This document shows, piece by piece, positions 1-7,082 of a stretch of DNA of 9,186 nt. The notes under the pieces were generated by a model. It searched no databases and was not told the DNA's origin. It saw only the letters and a program-made list of their open reading frames with translations. The translations under genes were made by a program, and so were the position numbers. The stretch comes from Gammaproteobacteria bacterium (GTDB lineage Bacteria > Pseudomonadota > Gammaproteobacteria > Steroidobacterales > GCA-2729495). The number at the start of each line of letters is the position of its first letter. Position 1 is the stretch's first letter. Where the stretch lies: contig JAUIEY010000073.1 of assembly GCA_030429685.1 (NCBI GenBank), positions 1 to 9,186 on the forward strand. The letters are read 5' to 3'.

Positions 1-1209
1 GCGCCCTTGGGTGCTGAAGAAATTGCTGCCGCGCGGGAGTTTCTCAACTGGCCCTATGCACCGTTTGAAATTCCTGCGGACATCGCGGCCGGCTGGGACG
101 GTCGCGCACGCGGCGCAGCGCTGGAGTCGGAATGGCAGACGCGCTTCGCGGCTTATGCCGCCGCGCACCCTGAACTGGCTGAAGAGCTGCGCCGTCGCAT
201 GGCGGGTGAATTGCCGGCCAATTGGGAGGCTGATGCCAATGCTGCGATTAGCGCCATTGCGCAGAATGACAAGACGCTTGCCACCCGCAAGGACTCACAG
301 GTTGCGCTCAATGCTTTTGCGCCGCTGTTGCCGGAACTGGCCGGCGGTTCCGCTGACCTGACCGGATCCAACCTGACCATGCACGACACATCGGTAGCGG
401 TTACTCCCGAGTCGGCGAACGGCAATTACATTTACTTCGGGGTGCGCGAATTTGCGATGGCCGCGATGTTGAACGGTATGGCGCTGCATGGCGGTTTCAT
501 TCCCTATGGCGGCACCTTCCTGACGTTTTCCGACTATGCGCGCAACGCTCTGCGCATGGCTGCGCTGATGAAAATCCAGAGCATCCTGGTGTTTACCCAC
601 GATTCCATCGGACTCGGTGAGGACGGACCTACCCACCAGCCGGTGGAGCATGTTGAAAGCCTGCGTATCATGCCGAACATGGAAGTGTGGCGGCCCTGCG
701 ATGGTGTTGAGACCGCGGTGGCCTGGAAATGCGCCATTGAGCGACGTGACGGCCCCACTAGCCTGGTGCTGAGCCGGCAGGGTCTGGCCCGGCAGCAACG
801 CGACGCTCAGCAGACTGCCGCGATCAAGAAGGGCGGCTACGTGTTACACGCCGCTGACAATCCGCAGGCAATATTGATTGCCACCGGATCCGAGGTCGAA
901 CTGGCGATGCAATCTGCCGCGGAACTGGAAAGTGCCGGCATTGCGGTACAGGTGGTGTCCATGCCCTGCGTGTCACGGTTTGCAGAACAGGAAGCCGATT
1001 ATCACGATACGGTATTGCCACCTGCGGTCAAATGCCGGGTAGCCATCGAAGCCGGCGTGGAAAACGGCTGGTTGCCGCTGGTAGGTGCCGAAGGCAGCGT
1101 GATTTCCATCGACCACTACGGCGAATCTGCGCCGGCCGGACAATTATTTGCAATGTACGGATTCACCACCGAGCGGGTTGTCGCGACCGTGCGTGAACTA
1201 TTGGAGTAA
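1..1209 (+). CDS. tkt: Transketolase, 3' part (5' end outside window)
   Basis: Transketolase is a cytoplasmic thiamine-diphosphate enzyme that moves two-carbon ketol units between sugar phosphates in the pentose phosphate pathway or Calvin cycle. The reading frame is open from base 1 and ends with TAA at 1207-1209, giving 402 residues. The family is usually about 660 residues, so roughly 260 N-terminal residues (most of the diphosphate-binding domain) lie upstream of the window. Visible landmarks are GGSADLTGSN, the GVREF motif whose Glu (codon 448-450) matches the catalytic glutamate that activates the thiamine ring, HDSIGLGEDGPTHQP (His codon 598-600) in the pyrimidine-binding domain, RPCD, SRQGL, and the C-terminal domain motif IATGSEVELA followed by GESAPA. 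Similarity to E. coli TktA, recalled from memory, is collinear to the end with no break. The gap gene starts 6 nt downstream, so the two are probably cotranscribed. An internal TTG at 7 is not a plausible start because homology continues upstream of it. Confidence 0.97.
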   Translation, partial: APLGAEEIAAAREFLNWPYAPFEIPADIAAGWDGRARGAALESEWQTRFAAYAAAHPELAEELRRRMAGELPANWEADANAAISAIAQNDKTLATRKDSQVALNAFAPLLPELAGGSADLTGSNLTMHDTSVAVTPESANGNYIYFGVREFAMAAMLNGMALHGGFIPYGGTFLTFSDYARNALRMAALMKIQSILVFTHDSIGLGEDGPTHQPVEHVESLRIMPNMEVWRPCDGVETAVAWKCAIERRDGPTSLVLSRQGLARQQRDAQQTAAIKKGGYVLHAADNPQAILIATGSEVELAMQSAAELESAGIAVQVVSMPCVSRFAEQEADYHDTVLPPAVKCRVAIEAGVENGWLPLVGAEGSVISIDHYGESAPAGQLFAMYGFTTERVVATVRELLE

Positions 1210-1215
1210 AAAAGC

Positions 1216-2229
1216 ATGAGCATCAAAGTTGCCATTAACGGCTATGGCCGCATCGGCCGAAATGTACTGCGCGCCCTGTTTGAAAGTGGCCGCAATGGCG
1301 AAATCGATATTGTCGCCATTAACGACCTGGGCGATGCCAACACCAACGCGCACCTGACCCGCTACGACACGGCCCACGGCCCGTTTCCTTTTGACGTGGT
1401 TGTCGAAGGTGAGGAAATGGTGGTCAACGATGATCGCATTCGGGTGCTGGCCGAGCGCGATCCGGGTAAGTTGCCCTGGGCGGAGCTGGGTGTGGATGTG
1501 GTGCTCGAGTGCACCGGCTTTTTTGCCAGCAAGGAAAAAGCTCAGCCGCACATTGATGCCGGCGCCAAAAAAGTCCTGATTTCTGCACCGGCCGGCAAGG
1601 ACGTGGATGCGACCGTGGTCTATGGCGTCAATCATGACGTGCTCAAGGCCAGTGATACGGTGGTGTCGAATGCGTCTTGCACCACCAACTGCCTGGCGCC
1701 GCTGGTCAAGCCGCTGCATGAGGCCATCGGCGTGGAAAAAGGCATCATGACCACTATTCATGCTTACACCAATGATCAGGTGCTGACTGATGTGTTCCAC
1801 AAGGATCTGCGCCGTGCGCGGTCGGCCACCATGTCCATGATCCCGACCAAGACCGGCGCTGCCGCTGCGGTTGGCCTGGTGCTGCCGGAACTTGACGGCA
1901 AGCTCGACGGCTTTTCGATGCGTGTACCGACAATTAATGTGTCGGTGGTTGATCTGACCTTTACAGCCGCGCGTGACACCACCGTGGAAGAAATCCATTC
2001 CGTTATCAAGGAAGCATCGGAAGGGTCACTGAAGGGCATTCTGGGTTACAGCGATGCGCCGCTGGTTTCCATCGACTACAACCACAACCCGGCATCGTCC
2101 ACATATGACTCGACGCTGACTAAGGTTATCGACGGCAACCTGGTTAAGGTTTGTTCCTGGTACGACAATGAGTGGGGTTTCTCGAATCGCATGCTGGATA
2201 CCATGCTGGCAATGATGAACGCCGGCTGA
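1216..2229 (+). CDS. gap: Type I glyceraldehyde-3-phosphate dehydrogenase
   Basis: This enzyme converts glyceraldehyde 3-phosphate, phosphate and NAD(P)+ to 1,3-bisphosphoglycerate in the cytoplasm, and runs in reverse in gluconeogenesis or the Calvin cycle. It has 337 residues, normal for the family. The N-terminal Rossmann motif INGYGRIGRN is at residues 7-16. The catalytic Cys155 lies in SNASCTTNC and the base His182 in TTIHAYTND. The phosphate-binding KTGAAAAVG segment and the C-terminal SWYDNEWGFSNR are present. Asp37 in AINDLGD matches the aspartate that favours NAD. The residues equivalent to Leu187-Pro188 of NAD-specific enzymes are Val-Phe, not the Ala-Ser of plastid NADP enzymes, so I infer NAD preference. 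GGAG at 1203-1206, inside the end of tkt, sits 9 nt before the ATG. The position between tkt and pgk also suits erythrose-4-phosphate dehydrogenase (epd), and the C-terminus has an Epd-like flavour (NHNP, NRMLDT), but the body reads as beta/gammaproteobacterial Gap. Confidence 0.95.
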   Translation: MSIKVAINGYGRIGRNVLRALFESGRNGEIDIVAINDLGDANTNAHLTRYDTAHGPFPFDVVVEGEEMVVNDDRIRVLAERDPGKLPWAELGVDVVLECTGFFASKEKAQPHIDAGAKKVLISAPAGKDVDATVVYGVNHDVLKASDTVVSNASCTTNCLAPLVKPLHEAIGVEKGIMTTIHAYTNDQVLTDVFHKDLRRARSATMSMIPTKTGAAAAVGLVLPELDGKLDGFSMRVPTINVSVVDLTFTAARDTTVEEIHSVIKEASEGSLKGILGYSDAPLVSIDYNHNPASSTYDSTLTKVIDGNLVKVCSWYDNEWGFSNRMLDTMLAMMNAG

Positions 2230-3398
2230 TGAACGTGCTGCGCATGACGGAGCTGGATCTGGCGGGCAAGCGCGTCATGATCCGGTTCGATTTCAATGTG
2301 CCCGTGATGGACGGGCAGGTAACCAGCGATGCCCGCATGCGCGCCGCGCTGCCCACCATTCGTCATGCCCTTGAAGCGGGTGCGGCCGTAATCCTGCTGT
2401 CGCATCTGGGGCGCCCGACAGAAGGCGAACATGAAGAGCAGTTCTCGCTGGGTCCGGTGGCCCGGCATCTGAGCGTGTTGCTCGGTCAGGAAGTGCGGCT
2501 GGTCGAGAACTGGCTGGACGGCGTTGAGGCCGAACCCGGTCAGGCGGTTATGTGTGAAAACGTCCGCTTCAATGTCGGTGAAAAGCAAAACGATCCGCAA
2601 CTCGCACAGCGCATGGCAGCGCTTTGCGACGTATTTGTCATGGACGCGTTCGGGACTGCCCATCGCGCCCAGGCCAGCACCTACGGCGTAGCGGAATACG
2701 CGCCGGTGGCATGCGCCGGACCGCTGCTGGTCGAAGAGCTCGAGGCGCTCGGCAAGGCACTGCAGGGCCCGGCACGGCCGATGGTGGCCATTGTCGGCGG
2801 CTCCAAGGTAAGCACCAAGTTAACCGTGCTGGAGGCGCTGTCCGATCGTGTCGATCAGCTGATCGTCGGCGGCGGAATCGCCAACACCTTTATTGCGGCG
2901 GCCGGGTTGCCGGTGGGCAAGTCGCTGTATGAGGCGGACATGGTGGAGCAGGCGGCAGCGTTGCAGCAAAAAACCTCTATTCCCTTGCCCAGCGACGTGG
3001 TGGTGGCCAAAGAATTCAGCGCGGATGCCGAGGCGGTTATTAAACCTGCCGGCGAGACCGCAGACGACGAATTGATACTTGATATCGGGCCGGACACCGC
3101 GGAAGCCTATGCGCAGTTGCTGGCCCATGCCGGCACCATTGTCTGGAACGGGCCGGTCGGCGTTTTTGAAATCGATCAATTCGGTGCGGGAACCCGCAGG
3201 GTGGCGCAGGCCGTGGCCGACAGTCCGGCATTTTCCATTGCCGGTGGCGGCGATACACTGGCGGCGCTCGAGAAGTATCAGTTGGGCGACCGCATGTCCT
3301 ATATTTCGACCGGCGGCGGCGCTTTCCTCGAGTTGCTCGAAGGCAAGAAACTACCCGCCATCGCAGTGCTGGAGGAGCGCGCCAATGCGCCGCACTAA
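2229..3398 (+). CDS. pgk: Phosphoglycerate kinase
   Basis: PGK transfers the acyl phosphate of 1,3-bisphosphoglycerate to ADP, giving ATP and 3-phosphoglycerate, and is monomeric and cytoplasmic. From the ATG at 2229 it has 389 residues, against 387 in E. coli. The N-domain shows RFDFNVPV (19-26) and SHLGRP (58-63), which bind the phosphoglycerate. The hinge and C-domain show GGSKVSTK (from 190), WNGPVGVFE (from 306) and the nucleotide-binding GGGDTLAA (from 339), followed by STGGGAF. The start is chosen because MNVLRMTELDLAGKR aligns with the E. coli N-terminus and because its A is the last base of the gap stop (TGATG). An ATG at 2244 is a possible alternative, and the ATG at 2172 inside gap would add an unrelated extension. 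No strong Shine-Dalgarno is visible before 2229, so translation probably depends on ribosomes finishing gap. The pyk gene overlaps its end by 14 nt. Confidence 0.97.
   Translation: MNVLRMTELDLAGKRVMIRFDFNVPVMDGQVTSDARMRAALPTIRHALEAGAAVILLSHLGRPTEGEHEEQFSLGPVARHLSVLLGQEVRLVENWLDGVEAEPGQAVMCENVRFNVGEKQNDPQLAQRMAALCDVFVMDAFGTAHRAQASTYGVAEYAPVACAGPLLVEELEALGKALQGPARPMVAIVGGSKVSTKLTVLEALSDRVDQLIVGGGIANTFIAAAGLPVGKSLYEADMVEQAAALQQKTSIPLPSDVVVAKEFSADAEAVIKPAGETADDELILDIGPDTAEAYAQLLAHAGTIVWNGPVGVFEIDQFGAGTRRVAQAVADSPAFSIAGGGDTLAALEKYQLGDRMSYISTGGGAFLELLEGKKLPAIAVLEERANAPH
3371..3377 (+). promoter_or_regulatory. Strong Shine-Dalgarno for pyk inside pgk
   Basis: GGAGGAG lies 7 nt before the ATG at 3385, within the last codons of pgk. 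It is the best ribosome binding site in the operon and fixes the pyk start. It suggests that pyk can recruit ribosomes on its own although its start lies inside pgk. Confidence 0.8.
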
Positions 3399-4812
3399 GA
3401 TCATCGCCACTCTGGGGCCGGCGACCGACGACCCCAAGATTTTGCGCAAGCTTATTGAGGCCGGCACCGATGTGGTGCGCATCAATTTTTCGCACGGCGA
3501 CTGGTCGGAGGCTGCAGCACGCATCGAGCAGGTGCGCGAAATCTCTGCCAGCGTCGGCCGCTACGTTGCCGTGCTCGGCGATTTGCAGGGGCCGAAAATC
3601 CGTATTCGCCGCTTTGTGAATCCGCCGGTGCAGCTTGTTGAGGGTCAGGAATTTGTGCTGGATTCCGCCATGGAACGCGATGCGGGTACCGAAAAGGGTG
3701 TCGGCGTTGCCTATGAAGGACTCGCCGGCGATCTGCAGCCCGGCGATGTACTGCTGCTCGATGACGGCAAGCTGACTCTTGATGTTGACCATGTTGAAGG
3801 CACCCGTATCCATTGCCACGTGCGTGTTGGCGGCGAACTCGACAACAACAAGGGCATTAACAAGCATGGCGGCGGACTATCCGCTCCGGCACTTACCGAC
3901 AAGGACCGCGAGGACATAAAGCTTGCCGCAGAAGTCGGAATTGACTGGCTTGCCGTGTCGTTTGTGCGGGGGCCGGAAGACATGCACGAAGCGCGCAAGT
4001 TGCTGCGCGGTGCCGGTGGCAACGGGCATCTGGTGGCCAAGATTGAGCGCGCCGAAGCGGTGGACAATCTGGATGCTGTAATTGATGCCAGCGATGCAGT
4101 CATGGTGGCACGCGGCGACCTGGCCGTGGAAACCGGCTATGCCGGTCTTACTGGCCTGCAGAAGAAGATCATCAAGCACGCGCGCAGCCGCCACAAAGTG
4201 GCAATCACTGCGACCCAGATGATGGAATCCATGATCAGCAGCCAGATGCCGACCCGCGCCGAGGTATCGGATGTGGCAAATGCGGTAATGGACGGCACCG
4301 ACGCCGTGATGCTGTCGGCCGAGTCGGCCGTCGGCGCCTATCCGGTCCGTGCCGTGGAAGTGATGTCGGATGTGTGTGTCGGGGCGGAAGCTTACCGCCT
4401 GCCGAGCAGCCGGTCGCGGCGGCGGGATGATCATTTCAGCTACGTGGACCAGGCCATTGCCATGTCGGTCATGTACGCAGCCAACCATATGGATGTACAC
4501 GCTATTATCGCGTTGACCGAATCCGGTTCCACAGCCCTGTGGATGTCCCGCATCCGTTCAGATATACCCATATTCGCGTTTACCCGCCACGAGGCCACAT
4601 TGCGACGTGTTGCTTTGTACCGCGGTGTGCATCCGGTAAATTTTGACGCGACCAAAAGTCAGGGCGCCGACTTATATGGTGATTTGTTTGCCAAGTTGCT
4701 GGAGCTCGACTACGCCCGCGAAGGTGACCTGCTGATTTTCACCAAGGGTGAAATGACGGGTGTCTCGGGCGGCACAAACTCGATGACCATTTTGCGGGTT
4801 ACCGGACAATAA
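3385..4812 (+). CDS. pyk: Pyruvate kinase, PykA type
   Basis: Pyruvate kinase transfers phosphate from phosphoenolpyruvate to ADP, the last ATP-forming step of glycolysis, in the cytoplasm. The protein has 475 residues (E. coli PykA has 480). The barrel domain starts with RRTKIIATLGPA; RINFSHG (32-38) supplies the substrate Arg32 and the potassium-site Asn34 and Ser36. The GDLQGPKIR segment (from 65) leads into the B lid domain, roughly residues 70-165. Catalytic Lys219 is in VAKIERAEAV, the metal ligands Glu221 and Asp245 are in AKIE and ARGDLAVE, and Thr277 is in TATQMMESM. The C-terminal domain runs from about 345 to SGGTNSMTILRV. ARGDLAVE has Ala where many homologues have Gly, a known variant. 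The reading frame is open far upstream, to 3079, but that part is a shadow of pgk; the 3385 start is set by the Shine-Dalgarno and by the conserved N-terminus. Similarity favours PykA over PykF. Confidence 0.96.
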   Translation: MRRTKIIATLGPATDDPKILRKLIEAGTDVVRINFSHGDWSEAAARIEQVREISASVGRYVAVLGDLQGPKIRIRRFVNPPVQLVEGQEFVLDSAMERDAGTEKGVGVAYEGLAGDLQPGDVLLLDDGKLTLDVDHVEGTRIHCHVRVGGELDNNKGINKHGGGLSAPALTDKDREDIKLAAEVGIDWLAVSFVRGPEDMHEARKLLRGAGGNGHLVAKIERAEAVDNLDAVIDASDAVMVARGDLAVETGYAGLTGLQKKIIKHARSRHKVAITATQMMESMISSQMPTRAEVSDVANAVMDGTDAVMLSAESAVGAYPVRAVEVMSDVCVGAEAYRLPSSRSRRRDDHFSYVDQAIAMSVMYAANHMDVHAIIALTESGSTALWMSRIRSDIPIFAFTRHEATLRRVALYRGVHPVNFDATKSQGADLYGDLFAKLLELDYAREGDLLIFTKGEMTGVSGGTNSMTILRVTGQ

Positions 4813-4820
4813 TAGCCAAA

Positions 4821-4837
4821 GCCCGGCTCGGACGGGC
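4821..4837 (+). terminator. Possible weak hairpin after pyk
   Basis: GCCCG at 4821-4825 can pair with CGGGC at 4833-4837 around a 7-nt loop, 9 nt after the pyk stop. There is no following T tract, so this is not a typical intrinsic terminator. It may attenuate or stabilise the 3' end of the glycolytic transcript, or be chance in GC-rich DNA. Confidence 0.2.
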
Positions 4838-4857
4838 AGCGAAAACAGGGTGTGAGC

Positions 4858-4920
4858 ATGAATAAACGGCGTTTGTTGACAGCGTTTTACACGGTGATTT
4901 TAGTGGGACTGGGTGCCTGC
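4858..4920 (+). other. Predicted lipoprotein signal peptide and lipobox Cys
   Basis: The first 21 codons encode a basic start (K3, R4, R5), a hydrophobic core (residues 6-18) and the lipobox-like LGAC, with Cys21 encoded at 4918-4920. Gly follows at +2, so there is no Asp inner-membrane retention signal. The pattern fits signal peptidase II processing, but it was read by eye and not scored. Confidence 0.6.
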
Positions 4921-5622
4921 GGCGCAATGCCGGGACAGACCGACAGCGGTGGATCCCTGGTCGTGGTAGCCGGCGCGACCGGCGGTACCGGGCGCGCACT
5001 GGTAACCAATCTGCAAAAGCAGGGATACCGGGTGCGGGCCTTTGTGCGCGACACCGACAAAGCCCGCGTGGTGCTGGGCGATCAGGTGGAGTATGCCGAG
5101 GGTGATGTCCGCGATATGCAAACCGTGCAGGCAGCATTGCAAGGCGCGACCTACCTGATTTCGTCCATCGGCGCCGGCCGCGGTGATCCGGAAAACGGGC
5201 CTGAGCAGGTCGATTTCGGCGGGGTGAAAAACCTGGCAACCGCGGCTGCAGCCAACGGCATTGAGCAGTTTGTGCTGGTGTCATCCTCCGGAGTGACCCA
5301 TGAGGATCATGTGCTCAACAAGATGATGAACAATCTGCTGGTGTGGAAATTCCGTGGCGAAGAAGCCTTGCGGGCCAGTGGGGTGCCTTACACGGTGGTG
5401 CGGCCGGGCGGTCTGGTCAACGGCGCCGGTGGCAGCGAAGCGCTGGTATTCGCCCAGGGTGATACCACCTCGGGCCGCATTAACCGCGAAGACGTGGCGC
5501 TGGTGTGCATTGCGGCCCTCGGCAATGCAGAGGCGCTAAACAAGACATTTGAGACCTATAGCAGCGGCGAACCCGGCAACAACGACTGGGCCGAAATGTA
5601 CGGCGCTCTGGACGCAGATTAA
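4858..5622 (+). CDS. Atypical SDR-like NAD(P)-binding protein with lipoprotein signal
   Basis: This is a 254-residue Rossmann-fold protein of the atypical short-chain dehydrogenase group (SDR_a5 / NmrA / Tic62-like). After about 33 residues it shows GATGGTGR (39-46) for the dinucleotide pyrophosphate, Arg64 in AFVRD (a position that often favours NADP), LVSSSG (140-145) and SGVPYTVVRPGGL ending near 186. The usual SDR YxxxK pair is not evident; WKFRGEEAL stands in its place, as is common in atypical members that bind but may not reduce substrates. Residues 1-21 (KRR, a hydrophobic run, then LGAC) look like a lipoprotein signal peptide with Cys21 as the lipidated residue, followed by a short Gly/Ser/Asp linker. 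Taken literally, the protein would be exported and membrane-anchored, which is odd for a fold that uses cytoplasmic cofactors. AGGG at 4847-4850 is 7 nt before the ATG at 4858; a GTG at 4852 is the alternative start. The gene starts 45 nt after pyk. Its substrate and role are unknown. Confidence 0.85.
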   Translation: MNKRRLLTAFYTVILVGLGACGAMPGQTDSGGSLVVVAGATGGTGRALVTNLQKQGYRVRAFVRDTDKARVVLGDQVEYAEGDVRDMQTVQAALQGATYLISSIGAGRGDPENGPEQVDFGGVKNLATAAAANGIEQFVLVSSSGVTHEDHVLNKMMNNLLVWKFRGEEALRASGVPYTVVRPGGLVNGAGGSEALVFAQGDTTSGRINREDVALVCIAALGNAEALNKTFETYSSGEPGNNDWAEMYGALDAD

Positions 5623-5649
5623 CAGGCTGTTCCCTGGAGTTTAGTGCAC

Positions 5650-6972
5650 ATGAATCAGCAGCAGCCGCATTTACTGGCCCGCATTATGAAATCAGCTTCA
5701 AAGATTGAACCGAATGAATTGCGTTCGGTTCTGTTGTCGTTCCTGTTTGTGTTTACGCTCATGTCTGCGTGGTACATCCTGCGACCGGTACGCGATGCGA
5801 TGGCCAGCGACTGGACCGATACAGAATTAAGTTTCCTCTGGAATATCAATTTTTTTGTTAGCGCCGCTGTGGTTGCCATCTATGGCTTTGCGGTGTCGAA
5901 TCTGAAGTTCAAGCATCTGGTTCCGAGTGTCTACGCATTTTTCGGTGTCAGTTTTGTGGCTTTCTATCTGGCTGCCAGCGGCGCGCAGGACCGAGTGCTG
6001 ATTGACAAGATTTTCTATGTCTGGGTCAGCGTATTCAGCCTGTTCCATATCTCCGTGTTCTGGAGTTTCATGTCGGACCTGTTCACTAAAGAGCAGTCGA
6101 ACCGGCTGTTTGCGTTTATTGCCGCCGGGTCCAGTGCCGGCGCGCTGGTCGGGCCGCTGATCCCGGCGCTGTTTGCCGAGAATCTCGGCACCGACAAGCT
6201 GATGCTTATAGCGTCAGTTGCATTGATCGTGCCGATTGCGCTGGTGCTGTATCTGGAGCGACTCAAGGTGGTCGATTTGCACAATGAGTCAGTGCAAGCT
6301 GACCTGCGCGCGGCCAAGATTGGTGGTAATCCGTTTGCCGGTTTCAAAATGTTTGTCAGCAATCCCTATCTGCTGGCAATAGGCGCCTTTATATTGCTCT
6401 ATACCGCCATCGGGTCGTTTGTATATTTCGAGCAGAAGAACCTGCTGGCAGATTTCAGTCGTGCGGAACGGACCGAAATTCTCGCGCGGGTGGATCTGGC
6501 GGTGAACATCCTGACTTTTGCGATCGGCATGTTTGCGACCAGCCGGATTGTTACCCGGTTTGGCATGGTCACCACGCTGGCCATGGTGCCGGTGTTTATT
6601 GTCGCCGGACTGCTGATTCTGGCGTTTGCGCCCATATTAATTGTGGTGCTGGCGCTGCAGGTTGCACGCCGCGCCGGTAACTACGCGATCACGCGGCCGG
6701 CCCGAGAAATGCTGTTTACCGCCGTCGATCGGGAGACTCGTTTCAAGGCCAAACCGGTGATCGATATTGTGGTCTACCGTGGCGGCGATGCGGTCAGCAG
6801 TATTGCATTTGCCGGCCTCACCGACGGTATTGGCCTTGGTCTGGGGGCCATGGCGGCGGTTGGCGCCGGCATTGCGGCGGTCTGGTCAGCGGTGGGCGTC
6901 TACCTCGGGCGTATGTTCGGCAGGCTGGAGGCCGCGGCGCCGCCTGCGGACGGAGCTCCGCAGAAAGCCTGA
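5650..6972 (+). CDS. MFS-like transporter of the ATP:ADP antiporter (NTT/TlcC-like) branch
   Basis: This is an integral inner-membrane protein of 440 residues with about 12 hydrophobic helices. Approximate spans are 26-44, 64-84, 90-110, 119-138, 150-172, 183-202, 240-262, 285-305, 313-333, 333-350, 380-400 and 403-425, with a polar central loop near 205-235. The motif YILRPVRDAM (42-51) at the end of helix 1 resembles the signature of proteins annotated as ATP/ADP translocase or NTP/NDP exchange transporter in free-living proteobacteria. Energy-parasite NTT proteins of Rickettsia and Chlamydia are more distant relatives with proven nucleotide exchange. For the short environmental members the substrate is not established, so ATP/ADP transport here is only a hypothesis. 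GGAG at 5636-5639 lies 10 nt before the ATG at 5650 and 4 nt before a GTG at 5644, so either start is possible. The gene follows the SDR-like gene by 27 nt, suggesting cotranscription. A general MFS transporter is the alternative reading. Confidence 0.8.
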   Translation: MNQQQPHLLARIMKSASKIEPNELRSVLLSFLFVFTLMSAWYILRPVRDAMASDWTDTELSFLWNINFFVSAAVVAIYGFAVSNLKFKHLVPSVYAFFGVSFVAFYLAASGAQDRVLIDKIFYVWVSVFSLFHISVFWSFMSDLFTKEQSNRLFAFIAAGSSAGALVGPLIPALFAENLGTDKLMLIASVALIVPIALVLYLERLKVVDLHNESVQADLRAAKIGGNPFAGFKMFVSNPYLLAIGAFILLYTAIGSFVYFEQKNLLADFSRAERTEILARVDLAVNILTFAIGMFATSRIVTRFGMVTTLAMVPVFIVAGLLILAFAPILIVVLALQVARRAGNYAITRPAREMLFTAVDRETRFKAKPVIDIVVYRGGDAVSSIAFAGLTDGIGLGLGAMAAVGAGIAAVWSAVGVYLGRMFGRLEAAAPPADGAPQKA

Positions 6973-7015
6973 TTCGACCGTCCCGGCGGGGTCTCGTCGG
7001 CCAAAACTGCGACCC

Positions 7016-7031
7016 GGGCGCTTTGCCGCCC
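7016..7031 (+). terminator. Possible GC hairpin in the gap before the patatin gene
   Basis: GGGCG at 7016-7020 pairs with CGCCC at 7027-7031 around a 6-nt loop, 44 nt after the transporter stop. No T tract follows, so terminator function is uncertain. The rest of the 110-nt gap (6973-7082) shows no convincing promoter pair; a TTGCCG at 7023-7028 has no good -10 partner at standard spacing. Confidence 0.2.
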
Positions 7032-7082
7032 AGCCTGCATATGGTTTCATTAGGGCAATTAGGCTGAAGGTATGGCGTCGGC

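Noticed and set aside
1198..1998. 266-codon open frame on the minus strand opposite gap
   Set aside because: It lies wholly antisense to a strongly conserved gene and its translation resembles no family; it arises from codon bias in GC-rich DNA.
2172..2228. Earlier in-frame start for pgk inside gap
   Set aside because: The residues encoded there do not match PGK; homology to E. coli PGK starts at 2229.
1216..2229. Calling the dehydrogenase epd (erythrose-4-phosphate dehydrogenase)
   Set aside because: The position between tkt and pgk fits, but the HAYTNDQ and KTGAAAAVG segments match Gap; E. coli Epd has different residues there.
3079..3384. N-terminal extension of pyruvate kinase
   Set aside because: The extension is pgk read in another frame. 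The Shine-Dalgarno at 3371-3377 and family homology place the start at 3385.
3040..3867. 275-codon minus-strand frame opposite pgk and pyk
   Set aside because: It is antisense to two conserved enzymes, shows no recognisable domain, and its composition is typical of a shadow frame.
6973..7082. Promoter for the patatin gene in the 110-nt gap
   Set aside because: A TTGCCG hexamer is present, but no convincing -10 box lies at 16-18 nt spacing.
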